From Desulfatitalea sp. (GTDB taxonomy: Bacteria; Desulfobacterota; Desulfobacteria; Desulfobacterales; Desulfosarcinaceae), in the NCBI GenBank assembly GCA_018224505.1, contig JAGTVD010000472.1:1-8814 (forward strand): a stretch of DNA of 8,814 nucleotides. Direction: 5' to 3'. Positions 1-6,571 of the stretch are shown piece by piece; within the stretch, counting starts at the first letter, position 1, and the number at the start of each line of letters is the position of its first letter. Below the pieces are notes generated by a model. It ran no database searches. It saw only the letters and a list, made by a program, of their open reading frames with translations, and was not told the origin of the DNA. The position numbers and the translations under genes are program-made.

Positions 1-60
1 CGGAAGGTTTTCATGGGCGGTCTTTGAACCAGGTGTCGTTTCTTTCGATAGCGGTGCCAT
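1..60 (-). CDS. Possible 5' end of a divergent gene, product unknown (partial)
   Basis: On the minus strand an ATG (complement of 58-60) opens a frame of 20 codons that runs off the left edge without a stop, beginning MAPLSKETTPGSKTAHENLP. The complement of 66-71 reads GGGGAG, a good ribosome binding site five bases before the ATG. A minus-strand TTGACA lies at 138-133, but no convincing -10 follows at the right distance. The visible residues are polar and match no family I recognise. Twenty open codons is weak evidence, so this may be chance. If real, it would make 61-434 a divergent intergenic region shared with the histone-like gene. Confidence 0.27.
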   Translation of the reverse strand, partial: MAPLSKETTPGSKTAHENLP

Positions 61-136
61 AAGGGCTCCCCGGAATTGGTAGTGATCTTTTTTGATAAAA
101 CCAGACCAGTCCTACGGCGATTCCTTGTTGTTTGTC

Positions 137-154
137 AAGGGAAGGCTTTCCCTT
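137..154. repeat. Perfect 7-bp inverted repeat (hairpin)
   Basis: AAGGGAA (137-143) is followed by a four-base loop GGCT and TTCCCTT (148-154). No T-run follows on the plus strand, so it is a poor intrinsic terminator in that direction. It overlaps the minus-strand TTGACA at 133-138 by two bases, so it could be an operator or a leader structure. The role is unknown. Confidence 0.4.
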
Positions 155-181
155 CGATTCTTCGCTTGCGGTCCCTTAAGC

Positions 182-200
182 CTTTGCATGTCTTTGCATG
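182..200 (+). repeat. Two direct copies of CTTTGCATG, 10-bp period
   Basis: CTTTGCATG occurs at 182-190 and again at 192-200, separated by one base, so the copies sit one helical turn apart. The second copy ends in GCATGC, itself palindromic. The spacing suits a dimeric DNA-binding protein, but the repeat could also be a chance duplication. It lies about 235 bp upstream of the histone-like gene. Confidence 0.35.
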
Positions 201-352
201 CCCGTTGGAAGCATCCGTAAAAGGTAAAGTAGTTGAAAGCGTTATTCGCCGAATCGTTCAGCAAAAACTTGTTGGTTGCGGATCTACAAGGTTTGATGCG
301 CTGTGGGGGATTGGAAGGATTTACAGGTGGATACTTTTCTTTAAAGAAGTTG

Positions 353-376
353 TTGACAATTCCTACGGTATATATT
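353..376 (+). promoter_or_regulatory. Weak promoter candidate upstream of the histone-like gene
   Basis: A perfect TTGACA is at 353-358 and a TATATT at 371-376, about 60 bp before the start codon. The gap between them is only 12 bp, well short of the 16-18 bp of a normal sigma-70 promoter, so the two boxes may not belong together. The local drop in GC content supports a promoter region without fixing the exact elements. Confidence 0.28.
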
Positions 377-434
377 ACGGCTGACTTATACGACGATTTT
401 CATAAGGAAATTAAAACATTAAGGAGGTAGTAAT

Positions 435-848
435 ATGAAGAAACTTCAGACTCAGATCAAAACCATCGCAAAGAACCTGGCGAGCCTGGCGGACAAACTC
501 GAAAAATTAACCGGCCAGTTGGAAAGTGCCCCCGCAAAAGCCAAACCGAAGGCCGCTGCCAAGCCCGCTGCCAAGAAAGCCGCGCCGAAAGCGGCTGCGA
601 AAAAAGCGGCTGCCAAACCTAAGAAGCAAGCACCCGCCAAGAAAAAGGCCGTCGAGGGCGATGCCGGCAAGGAAACGGTGTTGGACAACGTTTTGGACGT
701 AATCGCCAAAAGCCGCAACGGTGCGACCATTGCCAACCTCAGGAGCAAAACGGGCCTGGAATCGCGTCAGTTGAGCAATGCACTCTACAAGCTGGGCAAG
801 AAGGGACAGATTAAAACCATCAGCCGCGGTGTTTACGTTAAGGCATAA
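435..848 (+). CDS. Histone H1-like DNA-binding protein (coiled coil, Lys/Ala tail, winged helix)
   Basis: A 137-residue basic protein in three parts. Residues 1-31 form an amphipathic helix with leucine heptads, likely a coiled coil for self-association. Residues 33-71 are a low-complexity Lys/Ala/Pro tail resembling eukaryotic histone H1 and bacterial H1-like proteins. Residues 79-137 look like a winged helix-turn-helix: TIANLRSKTG and LESRQLSNALYKLGKKG as helices, then the basic wing KTISRGVYV. The tail would neutralise DNA charge while the winged helix contacts DNA, so a nucleoid-associated protein is the likely role. The start is secure: AGGAGG at 422-427 lies seven bases before the ATG, a very strong site suggesting high expression. 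It is monocistronic, with a terminator at 893-934. No specific gene name can be given, and target sequences cannot be inferred. Confidence 0.85.
   Translation: MKKLQTQIKTIAKNLASLADKLEKLTGQLESAPAKAKPKAAAKPAAKKAAPKAAAKKAAAKPKKQAPAKKKAVEGDAGKETVLDNVLDVIAKSRNGATIANLRSKTGLESRQLSNALYKLGKKGQIKTISRGVYVKA
531..647 (+). repeat. Low-complexity Lys/Ala/Pro coding repeat
   Basis: Within the histone-like gene, residues 33-71 are built almost only of Lys, Ala and Pro, in degenerate units of the AAKPAAKKAAPK type. The DNA repeats GCTGCCAA and AAAGCGGCTGC-like words. Such tracts usually vary in length between strains by slippage or recombination. Confidence 0.8.
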
Positions 849-892
849 ACAGCACGACAATCTGTTTCAAAGCACATACGATACACCCGCAG

Positions 893-934
893 CAGCGCCC
901 CCCGCCGAAAGGCGGTGGGCGCTGTTTCTGTTTT
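893..934 (+). terminator. Rho-independent terminator of the histone-like gene
   Basis: CAGCGCCC (893-900) pairs with GGGCGCTG (917-924). Inside it CCGCC (902-906) pairs with GGCGG (911-915) around a GAAA tetraloop, with one C/T mismatch at 901/916. The T-rich tail TTTCTGTTTT (925-934) follows directly. The 13 base pairs, stable tetraloop and T-run make this a strong intrinsic terminator, 45 bp after the stop codon. Confidence 0.92.
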
Positions 935-962
935 GACGCTCTTTTCCCCTGGCGGGCCGTCA

Positions 963-1031
963 GACCGGAGCGTGACCCCCAATGTTGCAACATTGGGGGT
1001 CACGCTTGTTTCGCTTGCCAGCGCTCCGGTC
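963..1031. repeat. Nested inverted repeat with a perfect 36-bp palindromic core
   Basis: The core at 970-1005 is a perfect palindrome with 18-base arms and no spacer: the left arm starts GCGTGACCCCC and ends AATGTTG at 987, and the right arm starts CAACATT at 988. Outside it GACCGGAGCG (963-972) is complementary to CGCTCCGGTC (1022-1031). Between core and right arm, CGCT (1012-1015) and AGCG (1020-1023) can form a second small hairpin. The whole can fold as a long hairpin plus a short one on a 7-bp stem, a Y or cruciform shape. It sits after the terminator at 893-934 and 58 bp before the peptidase start. The form resembles a mobile palindromic unit (REP or MITE type), but no transposase is present in the window. 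Confidence 0.9.
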
Positions 1032-1042
1032 GTACTTATTGT
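1015..1042 (+). promoter_or_regulatory. Candidate promoter for the M16 peptidase gene
   Basis: TTGCCA (1015-1020, five of six to the -35 consensus) and TATTGT (1037-1042, four of six) are 16 bp apart and lie 47 bp before the ATG at 1089. The -35 box falls inside the nested inverted repeat, so repeat structure and transcription could interact. Prediction by eye only. Confidence 0.38.
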
Positions 1043-1075
1043 ATGAAATGTAATTTGCGTGCACCCTTGTGTCAA

Positions 1076-1082
1076 AGGGAGG
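1076..1082 (+). promoter_or_regulatory. Ribosome binding site that fixes the M16 start
   Basis: AGGGAGG lies six bases before ATG 1089. The frame is also open from a GTG at 1059, but that start has no such site and would put ten extra residues before the lipoprotein signal. ATG 1089 is therefore preferred. Confidence 0.8.
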
Positions 1083-1088
1083 TTTATC

Positions 1089-3968
1089 ATGGATTTTTGT
1101 CGATATCGTTTGCTGTGGTTGGGATGCGTCCCGTTGGTCTTCTTGTTCTTGCTCACCGGGTGCGCCCATTGGGTCGCAGATCAGCACACGCCTGCGCAGG
1201 TGTTGATGGAGAGGACGCAATGGCCCCACGAAACCAGTGACCTGGCAACTGATCCCGACACCTTCTTTGGCCGCTTGCCCAACGGAATGCGTTACTTGTT
1301 AAAAGAGAACCAGACCCCCCGGGACCGTGTCAGCATGCACCTTTATGTGCAGGTCGGATCCTTGGCAGAGCACGATGGCGAAGAGGGCATGGCCCATTTT
1401 CTGGAACACATGCTGTTCAACGGCTCGACTCACTTTTCACCCGGGGAATTGGTCAAATACTTTCAGCGCATCGGCATGCAATTCGGACCCGATGCCAACG
1501 CCCGAACCGGATTTGCCCAGACCGTCTACGACATTCTGCTGCCCGCTGGAGACGCCGACAGTATCGCCGAAGGGCTGCTGGTGCTGAGTGATTTCGCCCA
1601 AGGCGCCCTTCTGTTGCCAGACCAGGTGACCAAGGAGATCGCGGTCGTCCTGGCCGAGAAGCGTGACCGGGATTCAGCGCGCTACCGTGCGCTCGAAGCC
1701 GCCCTGGCATTCGAAATGCCGGGTAGTCTGCCGGCGCGACGCTTGCCCATCGGCACGGTGGAGGCCATTCAATCGTTCGATGAAGAAAAAGTTCGCCGCT
1801 TTTACGATGCCTGGTATCGTCCGGAGCGAATGTTCCTGGTCATGACCGGCGACTTCGATATCGCGACTGCCCGACAATTGATCGCAGAGCGTTTTGCAGC
1901 CATGGCGCCGCGGGCACAAGCGCAGCCACTTCCCGATTTCGGCCGGTTTCGCCATCAGGGCCTGCAGCCTTTCTACCATTTCGATAAAGAGATCGGTGCC
2001 ACAACGGTGAGCATCGGGACGGTCGTTCAGCAACTTATTGCCCCGGACAGCATTGCCCGCCAGCGGGCCTCCCTTCTCGAATCCATCGCCAACGGCATTG
2101 TGCAGCGGCGCCTGGACGCTTTGCTGCGAAAACCCGACAGCGCCATGACCAGCGCCCGGTCGAGTGCCGGCGATTATTTGCAGCAGATCCGTTACACCGA
2201 AATATCGGCGGACAGCCCCCCCGATAAATGGCAACAGTCGCTGGCGGCCATCGAGCAGACATTGCGTCAAGCGTTGGATCACGGCTTCACGGAAGGAGAG
2301 CTGCAGCGCATGCGGCGGGCATACAGGGCCGAACTGCAGCGTGCGGTGGACGAAGAGAACACCCAGGACAGCAAGGCACTGGCCCAAACGCTCATGGACA
2401 GTTTGGGTCGATGGCAAGTATTTCAATCCGCACAACAGCAGATGGCGCTCATCGCGCCCATGCTGGACACCATCACCATCGAAGAGGTCCATCGTCACTT
2501 CGTCGACAGTTGGTCGGCCCCTCATCGACTGGTGAGCGTCAGCGGCAATGCCGACATTGCCGATACACCGCAATCACCCGACGCACAGATCCTTGACGTA
2601 TTCCATACCAGTGCCGTAACAGCGGTTGAACCGCCCCCGGCCAAAGATGAGATGGCCTTTCCATACCTCGATACGCCGGAAACAACCGGGCCAATCGCCC
2701 AGCGCCGAACCATCGAAGACCTTGGTATCGAGCAGATTGATTTTTCCAACGGCGTGCGTTTGATCCTGAAACAAACCTCTTTCAGGGAGAATGAAGTGCT
2801 GGCGGCCCTCTCTTTCGGCCGTGGCAAATCCTCCGAGCCGGTTGAGAAGCCGGGGCTGGCGCAGTTGACCGAAGCAGTTGTCAACGCGTCCGGTTTCGGC
2901 GCTTTGGACCTCATTGATTTAGAAGATGCGCTGGCAGGCCGGCTGGCCGAAATTTCTCTGGATGTGCGCGAAGATATGTTTGTCGTGCGCGGCGAAGCGG
3001 TGCGTGCGGAACTCCCATTGCTGTTCCAACTGTACTACACCCTGTTGAACGATCCCGGCTATCAGCCCGACGCGCTGCAGGTGGCGCTGCGAAGATTCCA
3101 ACAACATGACCGTTCGTTGCGCCACAGCGCCGAAGGGTTGCTGCGACTGCAGGGGCAGACGTTCCTTGCCGGCGGCGACAGTCGCTTCGGATGGGCGCCC
3201 TGGGAAAAGATCCAAACCATCTCATTGGACGATATCGTGCAGTGGATTGGAGCGCCATTGGAGAATGCACCCTTGGAACTGGTGATGGTGGGAGATTTTG
3301 CAGTCGATGAGGTGATTGCTCTGGCCGCCCGCTATCTGGGCAGCTTGCCGCAGCGCAATACCCCGCAATCAAAACCGGAACGCCCCCATCCACGGTTTCC
3401 CATCGGCCAATCGTTGCGCCTGACGCCTGATACCGCCATCGAAAGAGCGCTGATCCTGGTCGCCTATCCCACCGATGATTTTTGGGACATCCAGCGCACG
3501 CGACGATTGAACGTGCTCTCCGATATCCTCTCCGAACGACTGCGGGTCGGCATTCGGGAGAATCTCGGCGCGGCTTACTCTCCATTTGCTTACCATCGCG
3601 CACACCGTGCTTATCCCGGGTACGGACTGCTCGGCGCTTATCTGCTGGTGGACCCCAAACAGGTGGACCCCGTCGCCAGGGCCGTCGACCAGATCATCGA
3701 TGCCCTGCTTGACGAAGGCGTCAACCCGGACGAGCTTCGCCGCGCACTGGATCCCACCCTGACCCAGATCAAGGACCTGCGCCAACTCAACACTTACTGG
3801 CTCAACAGCGTCCTCATCGGCTCCCGCCGGCACCCGGAGCAGTTGGATTGGGCCCGGCAAATGGAAGCGGACTTTGCCGCCATCACCATCGCGGAGATGA
3901 ACGATTTGGCAGCGCAATACCTGGAGAAAGACAAGGCGGCGCGCATTGTGATTATGCCGGAACAGTAA
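1089..3968 (+). CDS. M16-family zinc metallopeptidase, predicted lipoprotein (insulinase/PqqL type)
   Basis: The product has 959 residues, close to the usual length of two-module M16 proteins such as PqqL. Residues 1-25 form a lipoprotein signal with a hydrophobic stretch and lipobox LTGC (Cys25). The residue after Cys is Ala, so outer-membrane placement is likely. The first module has the inverted zinc motif HFLEH (His103, Glu106, His107). It is followed by EIAVVLAE, whose Glu183 and Glu190 match the paired glutamates of insulysin, Glu190 being the probable third zinc ligand. The second half starts near residue 545 and lacks HxxEH, so it should be structural. It keeps an R-E-N-L-G-x-x-Y-S-P stretch at 823-832, typical of the substrate-contacting region. 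M16 enzymes enclose and cut short or unfolded peptides, so periplasmic peptide turnover is inferred; the real substrate is unknown. The gene stands alone, with no cofactor-synthesis neighbours, so a role in PQQ synthesis is not supported. Confidence 0.93.
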   Translation: MDFCRYRLLWLGCVPLVFLFLLTGCAHWVADQHTPAQVLMERTQWPHETSDLATDPDTFFGRLPNGMRYLLKENQTPRDRVSMHLYVQVGSLAEHDGEEGMAHFLEHMLFNGSTHFSPGELVKYFQRIGMQFGPDANARTGFAQTVYDILLPAGDADSIAEGLLVLSDFAQGALLLPDQVTKEIAVVLAEKRDRDSARYRALEAALAFEMPGSLPARRLPIGTVEAIQSFDEEKVRRFYDAWYRPERMFLVMTGDFDIATARQLIAERFAAMAPRAQAQPLPDFGRFRHQGLQPFYHFDKEIGATTVSIGTVVQQLIAPDSIARQRASLLESIANGIVQRRLDALLRKPDSAMTSARSSAGDYLQQIRYTEISADSPPDKWQQSLAAIEQTLRQALDHGFTEGELQRMRRAYRAELQRAVDEENTQDSKALAQTLMDSLGRWQVFQSAQQQMALIAPMLDTITIEEVHRHFVDSWSAPHRLVSVSGNADIADTPQSPDAQILDVFHTSAVTAVEPPPAKDEMAFPYLDTPETTGPIAQRRTIEDLGIEQIDFSNGVRLILKQTSFRENEVLAALSFGRGKSSEPVEKPGLAQLTEAVVNASGFGALDLIDLEDALAGRLAEISLDVREDMFVVRGEAVRAELPLLFQLYYTLLNDPGYQPDALQVALRRFQQHDRSLRHSAEGLLRLQGQTFLAGGDSRFGWAPWEKIQTISLDDIVQWIGAPLENAPLELVMVGDFAVDEVIALAARYLGSLPQRNTPQSKPERPHPRFPIGQSLRLTPDTAIERALILVAYPTDDFWDIQRTRRLNVLSDILSERLRVGIRENLGAAYSPFAYHRAHRAYPGYGLLGAYLLVDPKQVDPVARAVDQIIDALLDEGVNPDELRRALDPTLTQIKDLRQLNTYWLNSVLIGSRRHPEQLDWARQMEADFAAITIAEMNDLAAQYLEKDKAARIVIMPEQ

Positions 3969-4000
3969 TTCGGCCAGGGATGTCAAGGGTAACCGCATTT

Positions 4001-4069
4001 GGATTTCAGAATGCGATCCACCCCCCCACAATCATTGGCACGTTTCTGTCCGGGTCCGCATTCAAATCC
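4001..4069. repeat. Imperfect inverted repeat
   Basis: GGATTTCAGAATGCG (4001-4015) pairs with CGCATTCAAATCC (4057-4069) over 13 bp, leaving a two-base bulge. The loop is 41 bases. A competing short hairpin pairs CGCATT (3994-3999) with AATGCG (4010-4015). With no T-run it is not a standard terminator; it may be a decayed repeat element or a structure protecting the end of the M16 mRNA. Confidence 0.5.
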
Positions 4070-4105
4070 CCCTTGAACCCCTCAAGGCCTCCCTCGAAGC
4101 CCCAG

Positions 4106-4134
4106 TTGCCACACCCATCGTGATCTGATATGAA
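4106..4134 (+). promoter_or_regulatory. Candidate promoter for resB-ccsA
   Basis: TTGCCA (4106-4111, five of six) and TATGAA (4129-4134, four of six) are separated by 17 bp and end 54 bp before the resB start codon. Spacing and position fit a sigma-70 promoter for the cytochrome c maturation genes. Judged by eye only. Confidence 0.45.
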
Positions 4135-4188
4135 CCTCCAACATTGCGTGTCACGGCGTACCCATTTCCCCTGCGAGGATCCGAAACG

Positions 4189-5652
4189 ATGCAAGACCGA
4201 AAGGATGAATCAACCGGCCCAAACAACTGGCTGGCCGATTATATTGATGCCTGGTGGCGCTTTCTGGCTTCCGTTAAACTGAGCGTGGTGCTGCTGCTGT
4301 GCCTGGCGGCCCTCTCCATCATCGGCACCGTGGTGCCCCAGAATCTGACCGGTCAGGAATATGTGCGCATATACGGCTTGTTCTGGACCCAGATGATCGT
4401 GGTGCTCGATCTGGACAACATGTACCAGAGCTGGTGGTTCAGGGCGTTGCTCCTGCTGTTGGTGGTCAATATCGTCATCTGTTCCGTGGACCGCCTGCAA
4501 ACCAGCTGGAAAACCATTTTTGTCCGTCACCCAAAATTCGATCTGGCCGCTTTTCGCAAACGACAGCGCCGAACCGAATTCGACGTCGATGGTTCTGCCG
4601 CCGCGCTGCAGCAGCCCTTCGAACGCCTGGTCGGCAAAAGCTTTCGCTACCGCAAAGTGGAACCCACTGACGGTGGGTATGCCATCACCGCCGAAAAGGG
4701 GCGCTGGACCCGTCTGGGCGTTTATGCGGTCCATTTGAGCGTTATCCTCATGCTGCTCGGCGGGTTGATCGGATCCCGTTTCGGGTTCGAAGGGTTTGTG
4801 GCCATCCCGGAGGGGGATACGGCCGACACCATTCAGTTGCACGGCAGCGGTCAGCGATTGAAACTGCCCTTTGCCATCCGGTGTGACGCCTTTGCCGTCG
4901 AGTTTTACGAAGGAACCCGGCGCCCCAAAGTGTACCGTTCCCAACTGACGATTATCGAAGATGGCCGCGAAGTGCTCCAGCAGGAGATCGAAGTCAACCA
5001 TCCTTTATACCACCAGCGCATTGGCATATTTCAATCCAGCTATGGTCGGGCCGACGACCGCGCCCGGCCCGCCGTCGCTCCGGCAGCGCCGTCCACGGAA
5101 GTGGCCCTGACGTTCCGCAGTGAAGCCTCGGGCATGGTCTATACAAGAACCGCCGCCATCGGCCAGCCCATTGACATCCCCGAGAACCTGGGCCGTCTGG
5201 TGCTGGAGCGCTACGAGGCGGAAGCCGATTTCCGGGGCATGGACCTGGGCCCGGCCTATATCGCCACCCTCACGCCGGTCGAGGGTGCCCCCCAGGCGGT
5301 GATTCTGCCCATGGATTACCCGAAATTCGATGCCATGCGTCGCGGTGAAGTCGTGATCACGGTGGAGGGCAGGGGTGCCGAGCCCCAACAGGAACGCTAC
5401 TACACCGGGCTCCAAATCACCTATGACCCGGGGGTGGTTGTGGTATATGCCGGGTTCGTGATGATGATTGTGGGATGCTGGGTCGCGTTCTTCATGTCGC
5501 ATCAGCGCGTGGTGGTGGAAGTGACCCAGCGGGGTAAACAATGCCGGGTGATGGTGGTCGGCAGCGCCAATAAAAACAAATCAGGCATGCAGGATACCAC
5601 TGCACGCATGGCCGACCGGTTGGCCGACCTGGCCAATGGCCGGGAGGCCTGA
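4189..5652 (+). CDS. resB: Cytochrome c biogenesis protein ResB (Ccs1), System II
   Basis: ResB works with CcsA in System II maturation: it helps hold exported haem and the reduced apocytochrome so that haem is linked to CxxCH cysteines in the periplasm. The 487-residue product has the family layout. Three membrane segments lie near 27-49 (after WWRFLASVKLSV, typical of the ResB start), 83-101 and 174-196, the last containing the conserved His182 in AVHLSVILML. A large periplasmic domain follows with the motif NHPLYHQRIGIFQSSYG from Asn270. A fourth segment lies at about 415-437, then a cytoplasmic tail. The start is ATG 4189, preceded by GAGGAT at 4175-4180 with eight bases between. The frame extends upstream to a TTG at 4144, but without a good site. 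ccsA follows after 31 bp, so the two are surely co-transcribed. Confidence 0.93.
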   Translation: MQDRKDESTGPNNWLADYIDAWWRFLASVKLSVVLLLCLAALSIIGTVVPQNLTGQEYVRIYGLFWTQMIVVLDLDNMYQSWWFRALLLLLVVNIVICSVDRLQTSWKTIFVRHPKFDLAAFRKRQRRTEFDVDGSAAALQQPFERLVGKSFRYRKVEPTDGGYAITAEKGRWTRLGVYAVHLSVILMLLGGLIGSRFGFEGFVAIPEGDTADTIQLHGSGQRLKLPFAIRCDAFAVEFYEGTRRPKVYRSQLTIIEDGREVLQQEIEVNHPLYHQRIGIFQSSYGRADDRARPAVAPAAPSTEVALTFRSEASGMVYTRTAAIGQPIDIPENLGRLVLERYEAEADFRGMDLGPAYIATLTPVEGAPQAVILPMDYPKFDAMRRGEVVITVEGRGAEPQQERYYTGLQITYDPGVVVVYAGFVMMIVGCWVAFFMSHQRVVVEVTQRGKQCRVMVVGSANKNKSGMQDTTARMADRLADLANGREA

Positions 5653-5683
5653 AGACAATCATAGACGCTAAAGAGGACTAACC

Positions 5684-6526
5684 ATGCCATACAACTCCCT
5701 GGTACTTTCCATCACCACCTTTATATACGGGCTGGCGGGGGTGCTCTACATTTTCGCCTGGATTTTCAGAAAACCGGTGGCGGGCCGCCTGGCCACATGG
5801 GTGACCATCATCGCCTTCGTGGCCAACACCTTCGGCATTTTGCTGCGCTGGGTGGAATCCTATCAGTTGCACAGCGGGTATGGTTATGCGCCGCTGTCCA
5901 ATCTGTACGAATCACTGGTTTTTTTCGGGTGGACCATCGGGGCGATTTACTTATGGGTGGAGTACCGCTATCAAAACAAGACCATTGGCGCCTTTGCCGT
6001 GCCCCTGGCCTTCCTGGCCATGGCCTACGCATCGCTTTCACCCGACAAATCGATCCAGCCGCTGATACCGGCCCTGCAAAGCAACTGGCTGATTGCCCAC
6101 GTCATTACCTGTTTCCTGGGGTACGCCGCTTTTGCAGTGGCATTTGCCGTGAGCATCATGTACCTGATCAAGTCCGGTGATGAGAAGAGAACCGGGACCC
6201 ACGCGGGACTGCGTATGCCCGCCGCCACTGTTCTGGACGATATCACCCACAAGATGGTCATGTTCGGGTTTCTGTTTTTGACCGTGGGCATCATTACCGG
6301 CGCGGTTTGGGCCAAACAGGCCTGGACACGCTACTGGAGTTGGGACCCCAAGGAGACCTGGTCGCTCATCACCTGGTTCATATACGCCGCCTTGCTCCAT
6401 TTCCGGATGATGCGCGGCTGGCGCGGCAAACGGATCGCCGTGATCTCCATTATCGGCTTCATCGCCGTGCTGTTCACCTATTTCGGTGTCAACTTCCTGC
6501 TGTCCGGATTGCACAGTTATGCATGA
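5684..6526 (+). CDS. ccsA: Cytochrome c biogenesis protein CcsA (ResC; also called CcsB), haem handling
   Basis: CcsA is the multi-pass membrane partner of ResB and belongs to the haem-handling protein family. It carries haem to the periplasmic face and presents it on the tryptophan-rich WWD domain. The 280-residue product is highly hydrophobic, with about eight membrane segments. The WWD signature is clear: WTRYWSWDPKETWSLITWF at residues 214-232. Candidate haem-ligand histidines are His139 (in WLIAHVITCF), His239 (in ALLHFRM) and His277 (in the C-terminal GLHSYA). The motif GYGYAPLSNLYESLVFF at 65-81 is also family-typical. AGAGGA at 5672-5677 lies six bases before the ATG. It follows resB closely and precedes the cytochrome gene qrcA, a probable client. 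Confidence 0.95.
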   Translation: MPYNSLVLSITTFIYGLAGVLYIFAWIFRKPVAGRLATWVTIIAFVANTFGILLRWVESYQLHSGYGYAPLSNLYESLVFFGWTIGAIYLWVEYRYQNKTIGAFAVPLAFLAMAYASLSPDKSIQPLIPALQSNWLIAHVITCFLGYAAFAVAFAVSIMYLIKSGDEKRTGTHAGLRMPAATVLDDITHKMVMFGFLFLTVGIITGAVWAKQAWTRYWSWDPKETWSLITWFIYAALLHFRMMRGWRGKRIAVISIIGFIAVLFTYFGVNFLLSGLHSYA

Positions 6527-6532
6527 TTAGAC

Positions 6533-6564
6533 TTGACAAATGGAGGCGGTCTGGATAGTAAAAT
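6533..6564 (+). promoter_or_regulatory. Candidate promoter for qrcAB
   Basis: A perfect TTGACA (6533-6538) begins seven bases after the ccsA stop codon. At a 17-bp spacing lies TAGTAA (6556-6561), only three of six to the -10 consensus. TAAAAT (6559-6564) fits better but at a 20-bp spacing. The segment GGATAGTAAAATG is AT-rich against a GC-rich background. It would give qrcA its own transcript with a leader of roughly 180 nt, with possible read-through from resB-ccsA. Confidence 0.5.
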
Positions 6565-6571
6565 GCCTTTC

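Larger units (their letters stand above)
61..434. other. Intergenic/upstream region without a confident gene
   Basis: This stretch is AT-richer than the rest of the window. A 102-codon open frame on the plus strand (76-384) has no good ribosome binding site and a translation rich in scattered Cys, Trp and Arg with no domain character, so I do not call it. Visible elements are a hairpin at 137-154, a minus-strand TTGACA at 133-138, two CTTTGCATG copies at 182-200, a short palindrome ATTCG-C-CGAAT at 244-254, a plus-strand TTGACA at 353-358 and AT-rich TATATATT at 369-376. I infer a regulatory region for the gene at 435 and perhaps for a divergent gene at the left edge. No tRNA or rRNA was seen. 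Confidence 0.5.
3969..4188. other. Intergenic spacer between M16 and resB
   Basis: No gene is supported here. The spacer is C-rich on the plus strand, with runs such as CCCCCCC at 4020-4026. It holds an imperfect long-range inverted repeat (4001-4069), a small hairpin CCTTGA-N5-TCAAGG at 4071-4087 and a candidate promoter at 4106-4134. None of the hairpins has a T-run, so the end of the M16 transcript is not obvious. Confidence 0.6.

Noticed and set aside
76..384. 102-codon open frame on the plus strand before the histone-like gene
   Set aside because: No convincing ribosome binding site, no recognisable domain and a composition unlike the neighbouring genes. It lies in an AT-richer region with regulatory-looking repeats.
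1..434. Search for a tRNA or other stable RNA in the left region
   Set aside because: No cloverleaf with a TTCGA-type T-arm and CCA-end acceptor could be assembled, and the single hairpin at 137-154 is too small to define an RNA gene.
893..1031. Reading the terminator and the large palindrome as one double terminator
   Set aside because: The hairpin at 893-924 with its T-run is complete by itself. The palindrome at 970-1005 has no T-run in either direction close enough to act as an intrinsic terminator, so they are kept as separate features.
1674..2573. 299-codon open frame on the minus strand inside the M16 gene
   Set aside because: It is the antisense shadow of a strongly supported M16 peptidase. 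Long antisense frames are common in GC-rich genes, and its translation shows no domain.
1089..3968. Naming the peptidase pqqL or linking it to PQQ biosynthesis
   Set aside because: Length and layout match PqqL-like proteins, but no pqq genes are nearby and the family has varied roles. The name would claim more than the sequence shows.
4035..4051. Possible sigma-54 promoter starting TTGGCACG upstream of resB
   Set aside because: The -24-like GG is present, but the -12 position reads TGTC instead of TTGC, so the essential GC pair is absent at the required spacing.
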